Origin: Gemmatimonadaceae bacterium
GTDB taxonomy: Bacteria; Gemmatimonadota; Gemmatimonadetes; Gemmatimonadales; Gemmatimonadaceae
Assembly (NCBI GenBank): GCA_011525845.1
Contig: WYBP01000008.1
Coordinates: 389,235-453,234, forward strand
Reading direction: 5' to 3'
DNA: 64,000 bases
Part shown: piece by piece, positions 18,143-25,620 of the stretch
Layout: each line of letters begins with the position of its first letter
How positions within the stretch are numbered: the stretch's first letter is position 1
Notes under the pieces: generated by a model
Told to the model about the DNA's origin: nothing
Database searches by the model: none
What the model saw: the letters and a program-made list of their open reading frames with translations, nothing else
Position numbers and translations under genes: made by a program

Positions 18143-19063
18143 TTGCCTGGTCGCATCGCCCGCCTCGTCACGCCGTTCTTCCTCGCCCTCGCCTGCGCGG
18201 CGCCGCGGGAGGGGACGGAGCGCGTGCTCACGGTCGACGACTTCGGGGACACGGTGCGCATCGGCGCGCCGGCGCAGCGCGTGGTCTCGCTCAACCCCGT
18301 CACGACCGAGTTCCTCTTCGCGATCGGGGCGGGGCACACCCTGGTCGGGCGCACGCACTGGGACCTCTATCCGGCCGAGGCGCGCGCGGTTCCGGACATG
18401 GGGAACGGGATGCAGCCGAACGTCGAGGCGGTGCTCGGCCAGCGGCCGGACCTCGTGATCCTGTACGAGAGCGGCTCCAACCGCGGCGCGGTGGCGCAGC
18501 TGCGGGCGGCCGGCGTGATGACGCTCACGCTGCGCACCGACCGCGTGTCCGACCTCGCACGCGTCGCGCCGATCATCGGGGAGGCCGTGGGGCGGCGCGC
18601 CGAGGCCGTGGCGGTCGCGGACAGCGTGGCGCGGACGCTGGCCGCGCTGCGCGCGCGTCCCGCTCCGGCGACTGCTCCCGCGACTGCTCCCGCGACTGCT
18701 CCCGCGACTGCTCCGACCATCTTCTGGCACATCTGGGACTCGCCGGTGATGACCATCGGCCGCGGCTCGTATCTCTCCGAGCTGCTCGAGGTCGCGGGCG
18801 CGGTGAACATCTTCGCCGACCTGGCGACGCCCTCGCCGCAGGTCTCGCTGGAGGAAGTGGCGCGGCGTGACCCCGACTTCGTGCTGGCAGGGCCCGACGG
18901 CGCGGCCACGATCCGTGCGCACGCCGGCTGGGCCGCGGTGCGCGCGGTGCGCGAAGGGCGCGTGCTCGTGGTGGACACCTCGGTCGTCGGCCGGCCGGGC
19001 GTGCGGATGGGCGAGGCGGCCCGGCACCTGCGCGCGCTCATCCTGGGGGACACGGCGCGGTGA
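18143..19063 (+). CDS. btuF: Cobalamin ABC transporter substrate-binding protein
   Basis: Periplasmic binding protein of 306 residues, class III fold (BtuF/FhuD type), that delivers vitamin B12 to BtuCD. N-terminal hydrophobic leader RIARLVTPFFLALACAAP ends at a Cys that could be lipidated, although the lipobox is imperfect. Core motifs: RVVSLNPVTTEFLFAIGAG, VGRTHWDLYPAEA, and C-terminal LEEVARRDPDFVL. TTG at 18143 is supported by AGGGAGGAG at 18126-18134. Between the two lobes is an Ala-Thr-Ala-Pro repeat encoded by four 12-base units (18668-18715). The gene lies downstream of the B12 riboswitch and overlaps btuC. Confidence 0.9.
   Translation: MPGRIARLVTPFFLALACAAPREGTERVLTVDDFGDTVRIGAPAQRVVSLNPVTTEFLFAIGAGHTLVGRTHWDLYPAEARAVPDMGNGMQPNVEAVLGQRPDLVILYESGSNRGAVAQLRAAGVMTLTLRTDRVSDLARVAPIIGEAVGRRAEAVAVADSVARTLAALRARPAPATAPATAPATAPATAPTIFWHIWDSPVMTIGRGSYLSELLEVAGAVNIFADLATPSPQVSLEEVARRDPDFVLAGPDGAATIRAHAGWAAVRAVREGRVLVVDTSVVGRPGVRMGEAARHLRALILGDTAR
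18668..18715 (+). repeat. Four tandem 12-bp units inside btuF
   Basis: GCGACTGCTCCC is repeated four times, the last copy ending in G, encoding (Ala-Thr-Ala-Pro)n in the inter-lobe segment. The length is a multiple of three, so copy-number change would keep the frame. The units are identical in DNA, not just in protein, which suggests recent slippage. Confidence 0.85.
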
Positions 19064-20034
19064 GCTGGCGACTCGGTCTCGCGCTGCTGCTCGCGCTGCT
19101 GGTGGCGGTCACGCTTGGCTTCGCGGTGGGGTCCGTGCCGCTCGCACCCGACGTCGTCTGGCGGGCGCTCTTCGGCGCGGGAGACGCGTCGGCGGTCGCG
19201 ATCGTGCAGGGGCTGCGGCTCCCGCGTGTGGCGCTCGGCGTCGTGGTCGGCGCGGGGCTGGCGGCGAGTGGCACCGCGCTGCAGGCCACGCTGCGGAACC
19301 CGCTCGCCGAGCCCTACCTGCTCGGGGTCTCGGGCGGTGCCGCGGTGGGCGCCGTGCTGACGGTGGTCTTCGGACTCACCGCGCCCGCACTCCTTCCGCT
19401 CTCCGCGTTCGCGGGCGCGACGCTGGCGGTGGTGCTCGTGCTCCTGGTGGCGCGGGCGGCCGGCGGGCGCGCGGACCCGCGCGTGCTCCTGATGGCGGGC
19501 GTCGTGATCGGCGCCTTCTGCACCGCCGCGATCATGGTCGCGCTCGCCACCGCGCCAGAGAACACGGTGCGCGGCGCGCTCTGGTGGATGATGGGGTCGC
19601 TCGGCGATGCCCAGTGGACGAGCCTGCGGTGGATCGCACTCTACGTGGCCCTCGGCCTCGCGCTGCTCATCTGGTGGGGGCGCGACCTCGACGTCCTCTC
19701 GCTCGGCGAGGACGCGGCCGCGTCGCTCGGGCTCGACGTCGAGCGGGTTACGCGGCGGATCTACCTGAGCGCGTCCCTCCTCGCGGCCGCCACCGTGGCC
19801 GGCGCCGGCCTGATCGGGTTCGTCGGGCTGATCGTGCCCGCCATCGCGCGCGCGCTCGGCACCCGCACCTCGCGCGGGACGCTCATCGCGTCGGCGCTCG
19901 CGGGGGGCGCGCTCGTCGTCGCCGCCGACGTGGTGGCGCGCACCGTGCTCCGGCCCACCGAGTTGCCGCTCGGCGCGGTCACCGCGCTGGTGGGGGTTCC
20001 CTTCTTCCTCTGGCGCCTGCGGGGGCAGCGATGA
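19060..20034 (+). CDS. btuC: Cobalamin ABC transporter permease
   Basis: FecCD/BtuC-type permease of 324 residues with about ten hydrophobic helices. Typical motifs are LRLPRVALGVVVGAGLAASG, LQATLRNPLAEPYLLGVSGG, and GLIGFVGLIVPAIAR, which contains the cytoplasmic coupling helix for the ATPase. GTG at 19060 overlaps the btuF stop as GTGA. Confidence 0.93.
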   Translation: MSWRLGLALLLALLVAVTLGFAVGSVPLAPDVVWRALFGAGDASAVAIVQGLRLPRVALGVVVGAGLAASGTALQATLRNPLAEPYLLGVSGGAAVGAVLTVVFGLTAPALLPLSAFAGATLAVVLVLLVARAAGGRADPRVLLMAGVVIGAFCTAAIMVALATAPENTVRGALWWMMGSLGDAQWTSLRWIALYVALGLALLIWWGRDLDVLSLGEDAAASLGLDVERVTRRIYLSASLLAAATVAGAGLIGFVGLIVPAIARALGTRTSRGTLIASALAGGALVVAADVVARTVLRPTELPLGAVTALVGVPFFLWRLRGQR

Positions 20035-20819
20035 TCCGCGTCGAGGACCTCGTGTTGCGCTACCCGGGGGCGGCGGAGCCGGCGGTGCGTGGCGTCTCCT
20101 TCGCCGCCGAGGCGGGGCGCGTGACGGCCGTGGTGGGGCCGAACGGGTCGGGGAAGAGCACGATTGTCCGCGCCCTGCTCGGGCGACTGGCCCCGGAGCG
20201 TGGGACGCTCACGCTCGACGGGCGTCCCGCCGGGGACTACACGCGCCGTGAGGTGGCCACGACGGTCGCGGTGGTGCCGCAGCGCGAGGAGCCCGTCTTC
20301 CCGATGCAGGTGCGCGACTTCATCGCGCTCGGCCGCTATCCGCATGGCGGCGCGTTCGCGGGACGCTCCGCGGAGGATCGCGGGGCGATCGACCGCGCCG
20401 TGGCCCGCGCGGACGTGGCCTCCTTCCTCGACCGGCCGACCGACGCCCTCTCCGGCGGCGAGTGGCAGCGCGTGCGGATCGCGCGCGCCCTGGCGCAGGG
20501 CGGCCGCGCACTCGTGCTCGACGAGCCGACGACCTTCCTCGACATCGCCCACGAGATGGCGGTGTTCGAGCTGCTCGACACGCTCGCCCGCGGTGGCCAG
20601 GCGGTGCTGCTCGTGAGTCATCAGTTGAACCTCGTGGCCCGCTTCGCGGACCACATCGTGCTGCTGCACCAGGGCCGCGTGGCCGCCTCCGGGACGCCGG
20701 ACACGGTGATGCGGGGCGACGTGCTGGAGCAGGTCTACGAGTGGCCCCTCGTCGTCGCCCGCGATCCCGCCGTCGGTGCGCCCGTGCTCGTGCCGCTCCG
20801 CGGGCGCGGCACGCGATGA
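20031..20819 (+). CDS. btuD: Cobalamin ABC transporter ATPase
   Basis: Cytoplasmic ATPase of 262 residues. Walker A GPNGSGKST, Q-loop VPQRE, signature LSGGEWQRV, Walker B LVLDEPTT and the switch His in LLVSHQLN are all present. It powers BtuC2. The order F-C-D and the riboswitch make cobalamin the likely cargo, although the same fold serves siderophores. Confidence 0.93.
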   Translation: MIRVEDLVLRYPGAAEPAVRGVSFAAEAGRVTAVVGPNGSGKSTIVRALLGRLAPERGTLTLDGRPAGDYTRREVATTVAVVPQREEPVFPMQVRDFIALGRYPHGGAFAGRSAEDRGAIDRAVARADVASFLDRPTDALSGGEWQRVRIARALAQGGRALVLDEPTTFLDIAHEMAVFELLDTLARGGQAVLLVSHQLNLVARFADHIVLLHQGRVAASGTPDTVMRGDVLEQVYEWPLVVARDPAVGAPVLVPLRGRGTR

Positions 20820-20860
20820 ACCTCCCGCACCTTCACTCCTCACATCCTCACATGGTCCCG

Positions 20861-22834
20861 ATGTCGAACCGCTTCGCCCGCACCCCATCCATCCGTTGCG
20901 TCGTCTCGCTCATCACGATCGCCGCCGCGCTCGTCGTGCCCGTGGTCATGGACGCGCAGTCCTCGCCCGACACCACGACCCTGGACGCCACGGTCATCAC
21001 GGCGACGCGACTCCCCGGCGCGATCCGCTCGCAGACCGCGACCGTCACCGTGCTCGACGGGGCCGCGCTGCGCGCCGAAGGGGTGACGCACCTGGCCGAC
21101 GCGCTGCGGCGCGTGCCGGGTGCGGCGGTGGTGGGGAGCGGGTCGTTCGGTTCGCAGGGCTCGCTCTTCCTGCGCGGCGGACAGAGCAACTACGTGCGCG
21201 TGCTCGTGGACGGCGTGGTGGCGAATGATCCGGGGGGCGCGCTGGACCTGGCGCGCCTCACGCTCGACGACGTGGAGCGCATCGAGGTGGTGCGCGGACC
21301 CGTGAGCGTGGTCTACGGGTCCGAGGCGGTCACAGCGGTCATCCAGCTCTTCACCCGCAGCGGCGGACCGCGGGCGGTGCGCGCCGAGGTCGGCGGGGGT
21401 TCGTACGGCGCGCTCCGTTCCTCGCTCGGGGCCTCCGGCGGCGGCGCGCGGCTCCGCTGGTCGGTGCAGGGGGACCAGCACCGGTCGGACGGGATCCTCC
21501 CGTTCAACAACGCCTACCGGAACGAGGGGGTGTCCGCGGCGCTCGGCGTCGCGCCTGACGCCGCGACGGACCTCCGGCTCACCGCGCGATACAACACCTC
21601 CGACTACCAGTACCCGACGAACTCGAGTGGCACGATCGAGGACCGGAACGCGCACAGCACGCAGCACCGTCTCATGTTGGGCGTGGACGCGGGACGGCGA
21701 TGGAACGACCGCACGGAGACGCGCGTCCAGCTGACGGCGAGCGAGTTCCTGCCGCGCAGCACGGACCGCGCGGACGACGCGGGGGACACCCTGGGCTTCT
21801 ACGGCTACACCTCGCGCGCGACCGTGACGCGCCGCGCGGCGGACCTGCGCACGAACGTGCGGCTCTTTGCGGCGCAGCGGCTGACCGTGGGTGCCGAGCT
21901 GGCACGGGACCATGAGAACGGCACCTCGCTCTCCGAGAGCGAGTTCGGCGACTTCCCCGGCGCGTTCACGGCCGGGCGCACCAACCGGGCGGCGTATGCA
22001 CAGCTGCTCGGCGATCGGGGGCGGTTCTCCTACACGCTCGGCGGACGCTTCGACGACAACAGTGCGTTCGGCACCTTCCGCACCGCACGTGTCGGCGTCG
22101 CGGTGCGGGTCACCGACGCCCTGACGCTCCGTGCCTCCGCCGGGAACGCGTTCAAGGCCCCGACCTTCTTCGAGAACTTCGCGGAGGGGTTCACGGTGGG
22201 GAACCCGGACCTCGCGCCGGAGCGGTCGCGCAGCGCGGAGATCGGCGCGGAGGCGCAGGGCCGCGGCGCGGTCCTGCGGGTCACGCTCTTCACGCAGCGC
22301 TTCGAGGACCTCGTGCAGTACGACGGGGCGGCGGCGCCGGGGGAGCCGAACTTCCGGAACATCGCGGCGGCGAACGCCGGGGGCGTGGAGCTCGAAGCTT
22401 CGCTCCCGGAGATCCACGGTTTCGTCCTGAGCGGGAGCCACGCCTGGACCGACACGCGGGTGGTGCGCGCCGGCTTCGACCCCAGTGCGTCGGCCACGTT
22501 CGTCGAGGGAGGGCGCCTGATCCGGCGCCCGACGCACCTGAGCACCGTGCAGTTGGGGCGGCCGCTGGGTGCGGCCGGGACGCTCGGGCTGGCCCTCACG
22601 CGGGTGGGGGCGCGCGAGGACCGCGACTTCAGCGGCTTCCCGGCCACTCCCGTGATGCTCGATCCCCACACGCGCGTGGACCTCTCGGCGGAGCTCCGCG
22701 TGCCCGAGCGCTGGCTCGCGGGGGCGCGCGTGCTGCTGCGCGCCGAGAACGTCCTTGCCGCGAGGTACCAGGAGATCGTCGGGTTCGACGCGCCGGGGCG
22801 CTCCCTCTACGCGGGACTTAAGTTGGAGCGGTGA
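20861..22834 (+). CDS. btuB: TonB-dependent vitamin B12 outer-membrane receptor
   Basis: Outer-membrane receptor of 657 residues. Signal peptide about 1-33 (SLITIAAALVVPVVMDAQ). The TonB-box-like and plug region follows: LDATVITATRLPGAIR, then LADALRRVPGA, LFLRGGQSNYVRVLVDGV, and IEVVRGPVSVVYGSEAV. The 22-strand barrel follows, ending AGLKLER without a terminal aromatic residue. Three in-frame ATGs are possible (20816, 20852, 20861); 20861 gives the cleanest signal peptide, while 20816 overlaps the btuD stop as ATGA and would add 15 residues. The intervening DNA is C/T-rich. Position in the riboswitch operon supports B12 as ligand. Confidence 0.88.
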   Translation: MSNRFARTPSIRCVVSLITIAAALVVPVVMDAQSSPDTTTLDATVITATRLPGAIRSQTATVTVLDGAALRAEGVTHLADALRRVPGAAVVGSGSFGSQGSLFLRGGQSNYVRVLVDGVVANDPGGALDLARLTLDDVERIEVVRGPVSVVYGSEAVTAVIQLFTRSGGPRAVRAEVGGGSYGALRSSLGASGGGARLRWSVQGDQHRSDGILPFNNAYRNEGVSAALGVAPDAATDLRLTARYNTSDYQYPTNSSGTIEDRNAHSTQHRLMLGVDAGRRWNDRTETRVQLTASEFLPRSTDRADDAGDTLGFYGYTSRATVTRRAADLRTNVRLFAAQRLTVGAELARDHENGTSLSESEFGDFPGAFTAGRTNRAAYAQLLGDRGRFSYTLGGRFDDNSAFGTFRTARVGVAVRVTDALTLRASAGNAFKAPTFFENFAEGFTVGNPDLAPERSRSAEIGAEAQGRGAVLRVTLFTQRFEDLVQYDGAAAPGEPNFRNIAAANAGGVELEASLPEIHGFVLSGSHAWTDTRVVRAGFDPSASATFVEGGRLIRRPTHLSTVQLGRPLGAAGTLGLALTRVGAREDRDFSGFPATPVMLDPHTRVDLSAELRVPERWLAGARVLLRAENVLAARYQEIVGFDAPGRSLYAGLKLER

Positions 22835-23577
22835 CCGAGACCGACGCGATCGTCCTCCACGGATTCGACTACCGCGAGACGTCGCGCATCGTCCGGTTGG
22901 CGACGCGCGACGCCGGCGTCGTGAGTGCGATCGCCAAGGGCGCGAAGCGGCCGAAGAGCCGGTACGGCCAGGGGCTGGACCTCTTCACGAGTGGCGTGGC
23001 GCACCTCCTCCTGCACCCGTCGCGGGACCTGCACACGCTCACCGGCTTCGACGCGACGCGTGCGCGCCCCGAGCTCGCGGGTTCCCTCGCGCGCTTCGCC
23101 GCGGCGGCGGCGCTCTCGGAGCTCTGCATCCGCTTCGGGTCGGAGGCGGTGCAGGGGGAGATCCACGACGTGCTCGCGCGCGGGCTCGACGCGCTCGGCG
23201 CCGCCGATGACGAGGCGGTGGCGGCGGTCACGCTGGCCACCGCGTGGCAGCTCGTCGCCGAGCTCGGGTTCGCGCCGACGCTCGAGAGCTGTGCCGCATG
23301 CCACCGGCCGATCGGGCCCGGCGAGGTGGTGCGCTTCGGGCACCGCGCCGGGGGCGCCCTCTGCCGCCACTGCGCGCCGCAGGCGCCCGGCGCGCGCTCT
23401 CTCCCCGCCGACGCGCGGGCCGCGCTCGTCACCTGGATCGCGGGGGGGACGGTGCTGGGACCCGGTGAGGCGGCCGCGCGTGCCCACCAACGACTCCTGC
23501 GGGAGTTCCTCGAGGAGCATCTCGCCGACGGCCGGGCGCTGCGCGCCTGGGGCGCGTGGGAGGGGAGCGCCCGGTGA
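22831..23577 (+). CDS. recO: DNA repair protein RecO
   Basis: Recombination mediator of 248 residues acting with RecR and RecF to load RecA on gapped DNA. The N-terminal OB fold reads DAIVLHGFDYRETSRIVRL and KGAKRPKSRYGQGLDLF; the zinc site is CAAC plus CRHC in the C-terminal helical domain, so the full four-Cys version is present. GTG 22831 overlaps the btuB stop by four bases, so it may be read from the same mRNA. Confidence 0.93.
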   Translation: MTETDAIVLHGFDYRETSRIVRLATRDAGVVSAIAKGAKRPKSRYGQGLDLFTSGVAHLLLHPSRDLHTLTGFDATRARPELAGSLARFAAAAALSELCIRFGSEAVQGEIHDVLARGLDALGAADDEAVAAVTLATAWQLVAELGFAPTLESCAACHRPIGPGEVVRFGHRAGGALCRHCAPQAPGARSLPADARAALVTWIAGGTVLGPGEAAARAHQRLLREFLEEHLADGRALRAWGAWEGSAR

Positions 23578-25430
23578 TCCTCGGCACGGCGGGTCACATC
23601 GACCACGGCAAGACCGCGCTCGTGCGCGCCCTCACGGGGGTGGACACCGACCGGCTCCCGGAGGAGAAGCGCCGCGGCATCACCATCGCGCTCGGCTTCG
23701 CCCCGCTCACGCTGGAGGGGGTGGGCACCCTGGGCGTGGTGGACGTCCCGGGGCACGAGGCGTTCGTGCGCACCATGCTGGCCGGGGCGACGGGGGTGGA
23801 CCTCGCGCTCCTCGTCGTCGCGGCCGACGAGGGGGTGAAGCCGCAGACGCGCGAGCATCTCGCCATCCTCACCCTGCTGGGGGTGCAGGGCGGGGTCGTC
23901 GCGCTCACGAAGCGCGACCTCGTGGACCCCGAGCTCCTCGCGATCGCCATCGACGACGCACGGACGGCCGTCCGCGGCTCTCCGCTCGCGGACGCCCCGA
24001 TCATCCCCGTCTCGGCGCACACGGGGGAGGGGATCGACGTGCTGCGCACCGCGCTCGCGGAGCGGGCGCGCGCCGTGCCCCGCCGCGACGCGGAGGACCT
24101 CTGGCGCATGCCGGTGGACCGTGTGTTCTCGGTCGCGGGGGCGGGGACCGTCGTCACGGGCACGGCGTGGAGTGGCGCCCTCGAGCGCGACGCCGCCCTG
24201 CGCGTCGCGCCGGGTGACCGCACGGCGCGCGTGCGCGGCATCGAGACGCACGGGGCGCGGGCCGACCGCGCGCTCCCGGGCACCCGCGCGGCGGTGGCAC
24301 TCGCCGGGATCGACCGCGCGGAGATCCCGCACGACGCCGTGCTCGTGCGGGAGGGGGATCCGTGGACGCCCAGCCGCGTGCTCCGGGCCGACGTCGCGCT
24401 GCTCGATGCCGCGCCGGTGATCGGTCCGCGCCGCCAGCTGCGGTTCCACCTCGGGACGGCGGAGGCCGGGTGTCGCGCGGTCGCGGCCGGCGGGCCGATC
24501 GCTGCGGGCGCCACGCGCGCCGTGCGCCTGATCCTCGACCGACCGGTCGTGGCGCGCGCCGGCGACCGATTCGTGCTGCGCGGCGGGTCGCCGGTGGGCA
24601 CGCTTGGCGGCGGGGTGGTCACCGACCCCGGACCGCCGAGCGTGCGCGCGAAGCCGTTCGCATCGGTCGGGGCGGATGCGAGCGCCCGGCTCGGCTGGAT
24701 CCTGGACGAGGCCGCAGCCGGAGGAGTCGAGGTCGGCACGCTCCCGGTGCGCATCGGCGTCCGGCCGGCACAGGTGGAGCGGCTGCTCAAGGACGCGCCG
24801 AAGGTGGTGCGTGTGGGGGAGCGGCTGTATGGCGCGCATGTGCTCGACCGGCAGCGCGCGCGCCTGCTCGACGAGCTCCAGCGCGCGCACGCCGCGGACC
24901 CTCTCGCGCCGGGGCTCGACCGCCAGACGGCGCGCAATGCGCTCTCGCAGAACCCCGCGCTCGCCGACGAGGTGATCCGCCGCGCGGAGCGGGCGGGGCT
25001 GCTCGTGGTGGAGGGGGCGTGGCTCCGCGCACCCGGGTTCAGTGCCGGCACCGGCACCGCCGCGCGCGAGGCGAGGGACCGACTCCTCGACCTGCTGCGG
25101 AGTGCCGGCGCCGAACCCCCGAGCGTCGCCGAACTGGTCGCGCAGCTGGGCGACGACGTGCCCGCGCTGCTCAAGCTGCTCGAGAGGGAGCGCCTCGTGA
25201 TCCCGGTGGCGCTCGACCGCTGGTTCGCGCGCGAGGGTGTGGTCCTTTTGCTCGGTCGGCTCCGCGACCACGTGCGTCCCGGCACGGCGTACCCGCCGAG
25301 TGCGCTGCGCGACGCGCTCGGCGTCTCGCGCAAGTACCTGATCCCGTTCCTCGAGTGGTGCGACCGCCAGCGCATCTCGCATCGCGCGGCGGACGGGCGC
25401 ACCTTTGGGACGGTGCCGGGAGAACCCTGA
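23574..25430 (+). CDS. selB: Selenocysteine-specific elongation factor SelB
   Basis: GTPase of 618 residues that brings Sec-tRNA(Sec) to UGA codons marked by a SECIS hairpin. Domain I: GTAGHIDHGKT (G1), RRGITI (G2), DVPGHEAF (G3), TKRD (G4) and SAHTGEG. Domains II-III follow (VDRVFSVAGAGTVVTGT is diagnostic for SelB/EF-Tu-like barrels). The C-terminal ~200 residues are winged helices that bind SECIS RNA, ending PPSALRDALGVSRKYLIPFLEWCD, the usual SelB tail. GTG 23574 was chosen because of GGGAGGGGAG upstream and the family start. No selA, selC or selD is in the window. A selenoprotein candidate lies at 60486-61022. Confidence 0.96.
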   Translation: MILGTAGHIDHGKTALVRALTGVDTDRLPEEKRRGITIALGFAPLTLEGVGTLGVVDVPGHEAFVRTMLAGATGVDLALLVVAADEGVKPQTREHLAILTLLGVQGGVVALTKRDLVDPELLAIAIDDARTAVRGSPLADAPIIPVSAHTGEGIDVLRTALAERARAVPRRDAEDLWRMPVDRVFSVAGAGTVVTGTAWSGALERDAALRVAPGDRTARVRGIETHGARADRALPGTRAAVALAGIDRAEIPHDAVLVREGDPWTPSRVLRADVALLDAAPVIGPRRQLRFHLGTAEAGCRAVAAGGPIAAGATRAVRLILDRPVVARAGDRFVLRGGSPVGTLGGGVVTDPGPPSVRAKPFASVGADASARLGWILDEAAAGGVEVGTLPVRIGVRPAQVERLLKDAPKVVRVGERLYGAHVLDRQRARLLDELQRAHAADPLAPGLDRQTARNALSQNPALADEVIRRAERAGLLVVEGAWLRAPGFSAGTGTAAREARDRLLDLLRSAGAEPPSVAELVAQLGDDVPALLKLLERERLVIPVALDRWFAREGVVLLLGRLRDHVRPGTAYPPSALRDALGVSRKYLIPFLEWCDRQRISHRAADGRTFGTVPGEP

Positions 25431-25620
25431 CCGGTCCGACGATTCGGCGGGACGGTCCGACAGGAGCGTCACCAACCCCGCCGATTCGGCGTAGTGCGCA
25501 GGGTCCGGACATTGCACCACGATAGGGCGGTAGTCGCGTTGTCCGATGGGAGGGGAGAGGAATGGTCGCCGTGGCGGCTCCCTCCCATCTCCCATCTCCC
25601 CTCTCCCCTCTGCCTCTCAG
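25431..25620 (+). promoter_or_regulatory. clpB leader: direct repeats and complementary purine/pyrimidine tracts
   Basis: Non-coding stretch of 190 bases. CGGTCCGAC occurs twice (about 25433 and 25452), and ATTCGGCG also twice. A purine tract GAGGGGAGAGG (25550-25560) is exactly complementary to CCTCTCCCCTC (25600-25610), with a small CGCC/GGCG stem between. The last 40 bases before the clpB ATG are C/T-rich without a Shine-Dalgarno. I found no CIRCE or other known heat-shock operator. Confidence 0.45.

Noticed and set aside
18661..18716. CRISPR-like array at the 12-bp repeat in btuF
   Set aside because: Units are contiguous without spacers and in frame within a coding region; it is a simple tandem repeat.
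25431..25620. CIRCE or HspR operator before clpB
   Set aside because: No TTAGCACTC/GAGTGCTAA or CTTGAGT/ACTCAAG halves are present.
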